A stretch of DNA of 64,000 nt, taken from Citrobacter braakii. GTDB taxonomy: Bacteria > Pseudomonadota > Gammaproteobacteria > Enterobacterales > Enterobacteriaceae. The notes beneath the pieces are model-generated. The model did not search any database and was not told where the DNA came from. It saw only the letters and a program-made list of their open reading frames with translations. The stretch is from contig NZ_NAEW01000003.1 of the NCBI RefSeq assembly GCF_002075345.1, positions 372,001-436,000 on the forward strand, read 5' to 3'. The position numbers were made by a program, and so were the translations under genes. This document shows positions 40,037-48,050 of this stretch, piece after piece. Within the stretch, counting starts at the first letter, position 1, and each line of letters starts with the position of its first letter.

Positions 40037-40813
40037 TTATACAGCGGAAATAATCTGATATTTACCACTGCGCAACAGCACGACCTGATAGTTGCCAAAC
40101 ACCATACTACCTGGTGCCACGGTGCGCGTTTTGTTGTTAAACCGGACGGTGATCCGGGTTCCGCCCGGTCCCTGAGAAACCAGCACCACCCGAGGCTGAG
40201 CGTCGGATTTTTCTTCCGCAGACGCACGCCCGGCGCGCGCCAGCATCGGGGTGTTGTTCAGCAAGGGCTGCGGGTCGAGCGCCACGCCCCGCCAGGCAAT
40301 TTCCAGATGCAGGTGCGGACCGGTGCTAAAACCGCTGCTGCCGGATGCGGCGATCTCTTCGCCCGCCGTCAGCTTTTCGCCCTTACGCACCCGCGCAGAG
40401 GCGAGATGAAAATAGCGACTCAGCCAGCCGTCTGCATGACGGAGAGTGATAAAGTATCCGGTGCCGCGACCGTAGCCGCTCTCCACCACTTCGCCGTCGG
40501 CAATTGCATGCACGCTGCTGCCGAATGGCACAGGAATATCCATCCCTTTATGCTGCATCATGCGCCCCAGCACAGGGTGCAGGCGTTGTCCAAATCCTGA
40601 GCTGATCTGGCGCTTTGCCACGGGCCAGATAAAGCGTACCGGCGCGTTATCATCAACCACCGCTGCAGCGCTGGACGATATCTGCAGGTTCTCTTCTGAC
40701 CACACTTGCGCCGCCTGTAATGACGGAACGAAAGCTTGCTGCCAGGCTTGCTCGCAGCTGGTCGTCGCCAGCGGCGCTATTGTCAGCCATACGCTCCATA
40801 TCAGACACGACAC
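40037..40813 (-). CDS. M23 family peptidoglycan endopeptidase of the pilus operon
   Basis: This 258-residue exported protein has a LytM/M23 zinc peptidase domain (about residues 62-180). It contains SGFGQRLHP, the metal motif HKGMD (His88, Asp92) and HLH (167-169) in GPHLHLEIAW. The N-terminus is hydrophobic (LIWSVWLTIAPLA), consistent with a signal peptide. A C-terminal domain of about 60 residues follows. It starts with GTG after a good GGAGGT site. It probably opens peptidoglycan for pilus assembly, the job a lytic transglycosylase does in many related systems. All zinc ligands seem present, so it should be active. Confidence 0.88.
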   Translation of the reverse strand: MSCLIWSVWLTIAPLATTSCEQAWQQAFVPSLQAAQVWSEENLQISSSAAAVVDDNAPVRFIWPVAKRQISSGFGQRLHPVLGRMMQHKGMDIPVPFGSSVHAIADGEVVESGYGRGTGYFITLRHADGWLSRYFHLASARVRKGEKLTAGEEIAASGSSGFSTGPHLHLEIAWRGVALDPQPLLNNTPMLARAGRASAEEKSDAQPRVVLVSQGPGGTRITVRFNNKTRTVAPGSMVFGNYQVVLLRSGKYQIISAV

Positions 40814-40825
40814 GATCGACCTCCG

Positions 40826-41623
40826 TCAGAGCAGCAGTAAAAACGCGACCAGCGCGATAGCCGGACCGAACGGAATATAAAAGCGATGTTTGTCATCCTC
40901 TTGCGTATAAAAGCACCGCACGCAGGCGTAAAACAGCAGCCCGGTCAGCGCCGAAAAGCAGAGTAATTCCGGCAGGCGCTGCCAGCCAAGCCATGCCCCG
41001 CAGGCGGCGTAGAGCTTGACGTCGCCGTAGCCCAGACCGTCGCGTTTGCACAACGTCTCCCACAGCTTCATCACGCCCCACAGCAATAGCCAGGCGGCGG
41101 CGACGCCATAAACCGCGTCCTTCACCCGCACCATGGAGTAGCCCGATGCGGCAAGCAGTAGCCCGCCCCAGAGCACGGTGAAGACCAGCGCGTCCGGCAG
41201 AATCAGATGTTTAAAATCGATAACCGCCGCGCTGTAGAGCACCATAAACAACAGTGCATACGCCAGCGCGAGCTGAGGAGACCATTGCGGCAGGTAAAAC
41301 CAGGCCAGCGCCCCCCATACCAGCCCCATCGCCAGTTCAGAAACCGGATAAATAACCGGGATCGCAATGCCGCACTGGCGGCATTTGCCCTTCAGTAACA
41401 GCCAACTGAGAACCGGAATATTATCCCAGGGCTTAATATCCGATTTACAGGCAGGGCAGTGCGACGGCGGCCACCACAAATTAACAGCCGCCCCTTCTGA
41501 ATCATCCTCATCTATTACGCCAAGCATCAGCGGCAGACGATAAATAATCACGTTGGCTAAGCTGCCAAACAGCAATCCAAGTGGGATAAAAATAGCCACC
41601 ATCCATGGCATTAACAGTTCCAT
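40826..41623 (-). CDS. Type IV prepilin peptidase (A24 family)
   Basis: This 265-residue inner-membrane aspartic protease/methyltransferase has two CxxC pairs of the N-terminal domain (Cys56/Cys59 and Cys81/Cys84) and the active-site aspartates Asp136 (AAVIDFKHLILPD) and Asp201 (GLGYGDVKL). It cleaves prepilin leaders and methylates the new N-terminus. It corresponds to CofP/TcpJ. It should process the two prepilins of this operon. Confidence 0.96.
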   Translation of the reverse strand: MELLMPWMVAIFIPLGLLFGSLANVIIYRLPLMLGVIDEDDSEGAAVNLWWPPSHCPACKSDIKPWDNIPVLSWLLLKGKCRQCGIAIPVIYPVSELAMGLVWGALAWFYLPQWSPQLALAYALLFMVLYSAAVIDFKHLILPDALVFTVLWGGLLLAASGYSMVRVKDAVYGVAAAWLLLWGVMKLWETLCKRDGLGYGDVKLYAACGAWLGWQRLPELLCFSALTGLLFYACVRCFYTQEDDKHRFYIPFGPAIALVAFLLLL

Positions 41624-41635
41624 GATTTAATTTTC

Positions 41636-42673
41636 CTAAAAAGAACCGCTGGCGCCCATCGCCGCCAACTTGTCGCTGAGCGAAAACAACGCGGCAAAAA
41701 CCCATATTACGCAACCGCCTAATATCAGCGTGGAGAGCGCTTTTAATAACCCGGAAAGTTTAGTGATATATTCCCGAATGTGTTCACGTGATTTATTTGA
41801 TACCGCCAGCAGCACCTCATTAAACGAAGGTAGCGCGGCGTAAAGGCTGATATTAAGCAGCGTTTCCGTGTTCAGTAAACCCGAATTGAGCGCCTCCCCA
41901 TAGCTGACGCCTGCCGCCATTTTCTTCTGCATCCCGGCCAGGTGCCAGCGCAGCCAGCGGCTGGAGTTCAGGCTAATAATGCTGAGCGCATCGTTGAGCG
42001 GAATGCCGTTTTTTAACATCAGCGCCAGGTTGTTGAGAAAAATAGAGGCGGTCAACTGCTTATACGTTGAGAACGGCATAATTCGGTCAAGAAACTGATT
42101 ACGAATATTCCCGGTCATTTTGCCCATCGCTATTTTGATCACGGTAACCAGCGCAATAAAACCAATGAGGATATATATCCACAGCCCATTACACAGCGCC
42201 ATCCCAAAAATATAGAGCGCGCTGGTGACGCCAGGCCATTTTTCAACCGGTACAACGCCTTCAAAAGCCGGGAACACTTTATAAGCATAACCGCCTATCA
42301 CCACCAGCGACAGGACCAGCATAATGAGCGGGAAGGTGATGGCGCCGACGATTTTCTTGCGCAACTCGTCGTTATAATTAATTACGTTTACCAGGGTGAT
42401 AAAACCGTCGGCCAGGCTGCCGCTGCGTTCCGCCGCGTTAATCACGCTCAGTTCAGATTCAGGGACCAGTCCCTCGAAAACCATCGCAATGGAGGTGGTT
42501 TTCGCCATTTTCGCGGTCAGATCTTCCAGACGTTTAGCAAATCCTTTGCCGAGCAGTTTTTCCCCTTCCGCGCGTAATTTTTGCAGCGCATCATACAGCG
42601 GAAGCTCAGCGTTAATCATATCCGCGCAAAACTGATAAAGATAAATACGCTGTTTCTTACCAAATTTTTTCAA
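41636..42673 (-). CDS. Type IVb pilus inner-membrane platform protein (GspF/PilC-like)
   Basis: This 345-residue protein has two copies of the GspF-type domain and three hydrophobic segments (about residues 110-130, 155-180 and 310-330). Family segments are INAAERSGSLADGF and ALMLKNGIPLNDALSI. It corresponds to CofI/TcpE/PilR, the platform on which the ATPase acts. Its start overlaps the ATPase gene by 17 bp. Confidence 0.93.
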   Translation of the reverse strand: MKKFGKKQRIYLYQFCADMINAELPLYDALQKLRAEGEKLLGKGFAKRLEDLTAKMAKTTSIAMVFEGLVPESELSVINAAERSGSLADGFITLVNVINYNDELRKKIVGAITFPLIMLVLSLVVIGGYAYKVFPAFEGVVPVEKWPGVTSALYIFGMALCNGLWIYILIGFIALVTVIKIAMGKMTGNIRNQFLDRIMPFSTYKQLTASIFLNNLALMLKNGIPLNDALSIISLNSSRWLRWHLAGMQKKMAAGVSYGEALNSGLLNTETLLNISLYAALPSFNEVLLAVSNKSREHIREYITKLSGLLKALSTLILGGCVIWVFAALFSLSDKLAAMGASGSF

Positions 42674-44186
42674 CTATTACCTCCAGTTCTTCCTGAACGA
42701 CTTGCCCAAATTCCATTTGAAACCAGGTCGCGCACACGCGTCCCTGAAGTACTGCCGCCATCGTTTTTTCTTTAATTTCGAATCCTTCGCTCAGGCCGGT
42801 CTGTTTTAATCGCTTCGCGCGCCAGACGGTATAAACTTTAAGCCACTTCTGTTCTGCAATGGCCTCCAGCTCGTCATACACCGGCAGCAAATACTCCATC
42901 ACCAACTGGCGTCCGCCAATACCGGTATGTTTGCAGGCCGGACAGCCTTCAGCGTTTTTTTCATAAAGCTGGAATTCGCGTCCCTTAATGGCGGTGGTCC
43001 GTAAGGACGTTTTACACTGCGGGCACAGTACCGGTATTAGCTTCTGGCACTGTAAGCCCGCAATAAAGCCCGGCGTTGAAAGCTTATCGCTGGTAATACC
43101 GAGCGCGGATAAGCGTTGCAATAACGAAACGATGTTGCCTGCGTGCACGGTGGTAAAGCAGTAGTGACCACTTTCCACCGCCCCAGCCAGCGCGTTAGAA
43201 GAGATATTGTCGCGAATTTCCCCCACCATCAGTACGTCCGGGTCGCGACGCAGCGAGGATTTGATCGCCGAATGGAATCCTCCGGATTCGCCGCTTAATA
43301 CCGAACTTTGCGTCGCGCCATAGATCTGATATTCGACCGGATCTTCTACGGTCAGAAAACAGCCGCGATTGTCATAGCGGTTGATTTGCATCCATTCCAT
43401 CAAATTCTTCAGGGTAGTGGATTTCCCCGAACCGGTTGTTCCGGCAATAATATAAGCGCCGTAGGGGTTACTCAGGATCCTTTTGAGGTCGCTAATTTCC
43501 TCATCGGAAACGCCAAGCTTATCCAGGCTCGCGACGCTGGCTCTGTCCAGACCCGATGGAATAATTCGCAATACCGCGTGATAGCAATCGCTGGTCTCTC
43601 CAAATATCGGATAGTGCGCATAGCGGAAGCGGTAGCTTTTCCCCGCCAGCGAATAGAGGATATTGGCGTTTTGCGCAATATTGCGGTTCCAGGTGGTGTC
43701 GCGGGTGCTTGCCTCAACGTTATAGAGCACGAACACCAACTCATCGCAGCGTGACGCCTTCATCTGTATAAACGGACAAAGCACGCCGTTAATGCGCAGC
43801 TCAATATTCGCCACCATATCATTACGGGTGATATGCAGGTCGCTGGCCTTCAACGCCACGGCCTTTTTTAGCATTTCTTCCAGCGCAAGCTGTGTGTTAC
43901 TGCTTTCCTGCTCAAGCAGCTTACTTCCTGCCGACAGCAGCTGTTCTACGATCAGGTAATAATTTTTCTCAGTAACCTGCGCTATTCCCTTAACCTGAAT
44001 ATTATGGGAAACCTGCAGGCGGTGGCACACCGCCTGCATTGGCGCCAGATTATCAATCAAAGGCGTGGATACCAGTAACCAGGCTTCATCCGCATGTTCA
44101 GCAACCAGAATATCGCCGTCATACTCCTGGAATTGCCACTCCTGAGAATGAATGTTCTCCTCGTTAAACTGGATATAATCGATCAC
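42657..44186 (-). CDS. Type IVb pilus assembly ATPase (GspE/PilB-like)
   Basis: This 509-residue cytosolic hexameric ATPase powers pilus extension. It has Walker A GTTGSGKST (249-257), the Asp box near SLRRDPD, Walker B DVLMVGEIRD (317-326), a His box HYCFTTVHAGN and the zinc cysteines CPQC (388-391) and CPAC (415-418). It corresponds to CofH/TcpT/PilQ. Only one such ATPase is seen, so there is no retraction ATPase of the PilT type in the operon. It overlaps the PilP-like gene by 4 bp. Confidence 0.96.
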   Translation of the reverse strand: MIDYIQFNEENIHSQEWQFQEYDGDILVAEHADEAWLLVSTPLIDNLAPMQAVCHRLQVSHNIQVKGIAQVTEKNYYLIVEQLLSAGSKLLEQESSNTQLALEEMLKKAVALKASDLHITRNDMVANIELRINGVLCPFIQMKASRCDELVFVLYNVEASTRDTTWNRNIAQNANILYSLAGKSYRFRYAHYPIFGETSDCYHAVLRIIPSGLDRASVASLDKLGVSDEEISDLKRILSNPYGAYIIAGTTGSGKSTTLKNLMEWMQINRYDNRGCFLTVEDPVEYQIYGATQSSVLSGESGGFHSAIKSSLRRDPDVLMVGEIRDNISSNALAGAVESGHYCFTTVHAGNIVSLLQRLSALGITSDKLSTPGFIAGLQCQKLIPVLCPQCKTSLRTTAIKGREFQLYEKNAEGCPACKHTGIGGRQLVMEYLLPVYDELEAIAEQKWLKVYTVWRAKRLKQTGLSEGFEIKEKTMAAVLQGRVCATWFQMEFGQVVQEELEVIVEKIW

Positions 44187-44719
44187 TTACCCACAACCTC
44201 GACCGTCACGTCATTTGCCTGGTTATGACGCGCAATATAGTCATAACCGCCGTAACTAAAACGCTGATTCAGCGGCACCATCTTCACGCCGCCGTCGGCG
44301 CCGGCAATCGCCACGCGTTTTTGACCCGCGATTTCGGAAATCAGCAGCGGCCGCAGCCCAGGCGCAGATTCTGACGTTGCTCCAGGGGAAGCGCTAATAT
44401 CATCCATTGTGCTGGCGGTGCTCACCGGCATAACCGCTGCGCTATCCGCCTTTTTCTCACCGCGCAGCTTGCGCAGCTCGCTACGGACTTTTTCCAGCGC
44501 AAGCTGATTCGCCAGCTCGCGGTACTGGCTCTCGAAGTTGAAATCTTTTTCTATCATCTCAACAACGTGATCCTGCATCGGCGATACGTCGCTTAACGGC
44601 GGCGTGCCTTCCGCTTGCACAACCTGCTGCGCGGGGATGATTTCTGCCGTATCTGCGGCGTAAAGAGCAGGTGAAAGCGTCAACACTATTCCCGCAATGA
44701 TTAATTTCCCTTTTTGCAT
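44183..44719 (-). CDS. PilP-like type IVb pilus assembly protein
   Basis: This 178-residue exported protein has a signal peptide (cut near LYA-ADT, about residue 21), a helical middle (ELANQLALEKVRSELRKLRGEKK, seen in part near residues 68-90) and a compact C-terminal beta domain (RPLLISEIAGQKRVAIAG onward). It resembles PilP of the R64 thin-pilus type and sits where CofG lies in the CFA/III operon. It probably helps link the inner-membrane complex to the secretin. Confidence 0.8.
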   Translation of the reverse strand: MQKGKLIIAGIVLTLSPALYAADTAEIIPAQQVVQAEGTPPLSDVSPMQDHVVEMIEKDFNFESQYRELANQLALEKVRSELRKLRGEKKADSAAVMPVSTASTMDDISASPGATSESAPGLRPLLISEIAGQKRVAIAGADGGVKMVPLNQRFSYGGYDYIARHNQANDVTVEVVGK

Positions 44720-45558
44720 GCCAGTCCTCCGGTAACGAGCGTTGAGTTTTCATTGAATACGATTGATTTGATAATAAACGCGTCGGCAAAGGGTTGCTTA
44801 TTCAACACTAACGACACGCCTGAGAAATCCATTTTGGTCGGTGAGGTGATCGTCCAACCGGCGAACAGCATGCCGAATGACGTTACCGCACTTTTCAGCG
44901 CGCTTTCATTTTGCCCGACGGCAGAGGAGGGCATCCCGGTAAATACCAGTTCGGTATTTCGTCCGCCTAATGAGTTCCAGGTGCTGATATAACTTAATAC
45001 ATCGGTACAGACCGGCAGATTGACCGTATTTTTACTCTGCCAGGCGCTGAACCACGGATGTTTATTCATCCCGGACTCAACGCCCGTATAGTCCAGCGTG
45101 TTTTTTGAAAAACTGGGCGACCAGGTTTTGCCCCAGAGATTAATATCGGCCACGCTAAATATCCGCCCTGGATTCAGCGCATAGCTGAGTGAACAGCCCG
45201 TACTGGTACATTCAATACTTTTTGGCGCAAAGCCTACCTGCGACAGTTTTTTATTCGCCAGCAAGAGCTGCTCCAGCAGCAGGCTGGCATCAGAAATGCT
45301 GCCTCCCGTAAGCGAGTTGCGATAAAAATCTTCGATAGCTTTGATTTTTTGCTGGCGGGCAGCCTGTTCAGCCTGGACTCTGGCCAATCGTTCCTGCTCC
45401 GGTTTCCAGATAAAATAGTAATAGCCCGCCCCGCCGCCGCCAGCTAATAAAATCAGTAGCGTAACGACCCAGACGATAATATTACCTCCTCGCCCGGTAG
45501 AACCGCCCCCTATAATATTACGACGTTTCCAGAAATAGAGATTTTCAGAGACCGCCAC
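44701..45558 (-). CDS. PilO-like pilus assembly protein (CofF position)
   Basis: This 285-residue protein has one membrane helix (about residues 28-49, IVWVVTLLILLAGGGGAGYYYF), a short coiled-coil segment (QERLARVQAEQAARQQKIK) and a periplasmic domain with several cysteines (CTSTGCSL, VCTD). The topology is that of a PilN/PilO-type inner-membrane alignment protein. It occupies the position of cofF. The family assignment is from topology and context. It overlaps the PilP-like gene by 19 bp. Confidence 0.72.
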   Translation of the reverse strand: MAVSENLYFWKRRNIIGGGSTGRGGNIIVWVVTLLILLAGGGGAGYYYFIWKPEQERLARVQAEQAARQQKIKAIEDFYRNSLTGGSISDASLLLEQLLLANKKLSQVGFAPKSIECTSTGCSLSYALNPGRIFSVADINLWGKTWSPSFSKNTLDYTGVESGMNKHPWFSAWQSKNTVNLPVCTDVLSYISTWNSLGGRNTELVFTGMPSSAVGQNESALKSAVTSFGMLFAGWTITSPTKMDFSGVSLVLNKQPFADAFIIKSIVFNENSTLVTGGLACKKGN

Positions 45559-45562
45559 GTTC

Positions 45563-46108
45563 TCATCCTTTTATAAATAATTTCAGCAGTGTCATAAACA
45601 CCAGTAAAAATACGATGCCGCCTGCTAACAGAGCGCCGATCATCATCTGTCGCCGTTTTTTCTGCCGCCGCTGATGTTCAGTACAGCCTTCAATCACCGC
45701 CTCAAAGTGCTGTTCCGTTAACTGAATTAACGGTAGCTCCGCATACTGTGGCGACTCTTTCAGTTGCTCTTTCAGCTTCATCCAGAAGCGTCTGGAGACC
45801 AGACGATCGCTGCCTGATACGGGAGCACCGCGCGTGATAATCAGGAAATAGTAGCTTTCCGCCTGCTCATAGTAATAAATACCGTCACCGTACAGGGCTT
45901 TCATCCACAGGGCGAAAGGCTCATATAAGGTGGAGTGTTTAGTACAGAAACCCGTAACCATTTCCCCTTCATCCGACAAGATCGTTAACTGGCGATGGGT
46001 TCGCCGTATATGTGCCAGCCAGTCAAGATAATAAGGTTCGTGAGAGGTGGGCTCGTAGCTCCAGACCAGATCAATTAATACCCGATTTTCTGATAAGTGC
46101 TTAAGCAT
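45563..46108 (-). CDS. C-terminally anchored pilus accessory protein (CofE position)
   Basis: This protein of about 181 residues has a polar N-terminal domain rich in Tyr, Trp and charged residues, a basic stretch (HQRRQKKRRQ) and a single C-terminal membrane segment (IGALLAGGIVFLLVFMTLLKL). It is therefore probably a cytosolic domain anchored to the inner membrane. It may recruit or position the ATPase. I chose the ATG at 46108, which has GAGG five bases upstream and follows the secretin stop; an in-frame start at 46150 would overlap the secretin gene. I do not recognise a named domain. Confidence 0.75.
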   Translation of the reverse strand: MLKHLSENRVLIDLVWSYEPTSHEPYYLDWLAHIRRTHRQLTILSDEGEMVTGFCTKHSTLYEPFALWMKALYGDGIYYYEQAESYYFLIITRGAPVSGSDRLVSRRFWMKLKEQLKESPQYAELPLIQLTEQHFEAVIEGCTEHQRRQKKRRQMMIGALLAGGIVFLLVFMTLLKLFIKG

Positions 46109-46115
46109 GATGCCC

Positions 46116-47558
46116 TCATCGGGTCTGCGTTGGGGCACGGTAATTATCAATACCGACTACCATAACCACCGTTTCGACATGATCGTTGTTGGTGACCGAG
46201 CCTGCCAGCACCGACCATCCCTGACCGTCAGAATCCTCTTTCGCTTCGTATTTGCTGACCAGCAGCAGGCTACCCGGCGTAATTGTGGAAATGTTAAACA
46301 TTTCCGTCGTGCTTACCGACGGCAACTGAACTTCATCAAAGGTATCGATTGAGTTGAGGTAGCGCTTGGTAAAGCCGCTGGCCACTTCAATTCGCCCGTC
46401 GGTTAAGATACGCGGGGTAAGAATAAAGCTGGTGCCGGTGACCAGTTCCGTGGTTTCCACCTCCGTACTGACGTCTCCTGTATTGGAATCTTGTTCCCTA
46501 GTGCGACTTGAAACATAATATTGCGACGTGGTCATGTTGAGCGGAATAGGGATGTTATTACGGGTAATAAACGAACCGCTCTGGATCACCTTACTGCCGG
46601 TGAGTTCGTACAGGGCATCCAACTGAGAGCTGATATTCATATGCTGATTGGTCCAGCCTGCGGTTAAGCCGCCGGAGAGCTTCATCAGCATTTCTGAGCT
46701 GTCGATACCAAAAGAGGAGGTCCCGTCGTTGAAGGTCATATTGACCCCACCGCCCAGCTCTTTCGTTTTGCGCTTATCAAGGGTAAATATTTTGTAAGTC
46801 ACGACAAACTGACGGGTATTATCCGCCTGGAATTTTTTCAGCGACTCATTCAGCGCGTGATACTCCGAAGGACGTGCGGTGATCGTCAGAATCGAGGCGT
46901 CTTTAAAAATGCTGTAAACGCCGCTGGAGACAAATTTTTCCGCCATATCCTCAACGTCGTCCCAGAAGCTGGATTCAAACTTGGTTTCGGCTTTGCCTTT
47001 CAGACCGCCGCCGGAAGTGGCTTCATTACCGGACAGATCGAGACTGGTCTCAAACTTGTTGTCTTCGCCGTAAAAATCGAGCTTCAGCACATAGTTCTGG
47101 AAATAAGAGACGACAAGCACGCCGTTGTTATCCAGCAGCGGATTCACGTCATACAGCGCGGAAATATAGCGGGTAAATTCCTCAAACGTTCCGTTGAACT
47201 TAACGCTGCGGAACTCCGGTTCCCCCGCATCCGATTTTCCACCGGGAACGGAAGTATTAATACGGTAGCTAATACCGGTTTGCGCGGTCACCGCCTCAAG
47301 AATTGTCGCCAGATCGGTAGGCTCGTAAGACTGAATACTCACCTGCTTACGCAGCAGCGCCTGTTTACGGGAGTTATATTCAACCTTTTTGCCCAGATAA
47401 GGCTCGTTATATTTCATATAACCGGTCGTTTTCATCTCATCCGGAGTGGTCGGGTTGCCGGTTTCCTGCTGGACAATACTTTTATCGTACTTGGTATCAA
47501 TAGACGTACAACCCTGAAGAGCCAGCGTCAACGCCAGAAGCGAAACTTTAATTTTCAT
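46116..47558 (-). CDS. Type IVb pilus outer-membrane secretin lipoprotein (PilN/BfpB/CofD type)
   Basis: This 480-residue secretin is a lipoprotein with lipobox LALQGC (Cys17). N-terminal domains (about residues 30-270) contain the secretin N0/N1-like segment SIQSYEPTDLATILEAVTAQTG. The C-terminal secretin core follows (about 280-470), with GSFITRNNIPIPL and TGTSFILTPRILTDG. It forms the outer-membrane pore for the pilus. It corresponds to CofD/TcpC/BfpB. A TcpQ-like partner is encoded just upstream. Confidence 0.94.
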   Translation of the reverse strand: MKIKVSLLALTLALQGCTSIDTKYDKSIVQQETGNPTTPDEMKTTGYMKYNEPYLGKKVEYNSRKQALLRKQVSIQSYEPTDLATILEAVTAQTGISYRINTSVPGGKSDAGEPEFRSVKFNGTFEEFTRYISALYDVNPLLDNNGVLVVSYFQNYVLKLDFYGEDNKFETSLDLSGNEATSGGGLKGKAETKFESSFWDDVEDMAEKFVSSGVYSIFKDASILTITARPSEYHALNESLKKFQADNTRQFVVTYKIFTLDKRKTKELGGGVNMTFNDGTSSFGIDSSEMLMKLSGGLTAGWTNQHMNISSQLDALYELTGSKVIQSGSFITRNNIPIPLNMTTSQYYVSSRTREQDSNTGDVSTEVETTELVTGTSFILTPRILTDGRIEVASGFTKRYLNSIDTFDEVQLPSVSTTEMFNISTITPGSLLLVSKYEAKEDSDGQGWSVLAGSVTNNDHVETVVMVVGIDNYRAPTQTR

Positions 47559-47578
47559 AGCATTATTCCCTTGCGTAA

Positions 47579-48034
47579 TTACTGCTCATCAATGATCAGT
47601 ACGTTATTCGCCTGGTAGTCTTTAATCACCAGCCCGTAGTTTTCTGACGTAAATACTTGTCCAAGTTTAACCAGCACATCCTGTGTTGATTTACCCTGCA
47701 AATGAATTGCCTTGTAAATAACAAAATCAGTTGAGCTGTTCCAGAGCAGCTTATAGCCATTTTGCTGCGCCCATTTTGAGAGCTGCTGGCTTAATAACTC
47801 TTCTTCCAGTAAATCAATTTTTATTTCCACTACTGGCGCACTGACAGGCGCGACGTTTTTCACCGTATCATCCCCGGAAAAGGGATTTCGCGGTGTGGTT
47901 GTACTTTCTTTCACTGGCGTGGTGGTTAACATCCCTGCGTCAATTTTTTGCCCGGCTGGTGCGCTGGCGGCAAAACTTCCCTGGCTGCCTAATAATGCGG
48001 ACACGGCAGCCCCAATTATCCATGTTTTTTTCAT
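47579..48034 (-). CDS. TcpQ/CofC-like secretin partner
   Basis: This 151-residue exported protein has a signal peptide (MKKTWIIGAAVSALLGSQGSFA, cut near residue 22). A linker and a C-terminal TcpQ-type domain (about residues 75-150) follow, with LSKWAQQNGYKLLWNSSTDF and GLVIKDYQANNVLII. TcpQ and CofC stabilise and localise the secretin. I chose the ATG at 48034 after GGAAGAG. An open frame continues upstream to 48151 inside the minor pilin gene but has no signal peptide at its start. Confidence 0.88.
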   Translation of the reverse strand: MKKTWIIGAAVSALLGSQGSFAASAPAGQKIDAGMLTTTPVKESTTTPRNPFSGDDTVKNVAPVSAPVVEIKIDLLEEELLSQQLSKWAQQNGYKLLWNSSTDFVIYKAIHLQGKSTQDVLVKLGQVFTSENYGLVIKDYQANNVLIIDEQ

Positions 48035-48050
48035 CTTACTCTTCCAATGA

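Noticed and set aside
46857-47618. 253-codon plus-strand open frame opposite the secretin
   Set aside because: Antisense shadow; the minus-strand frame has a lipobox, secretin motifs and operon context.
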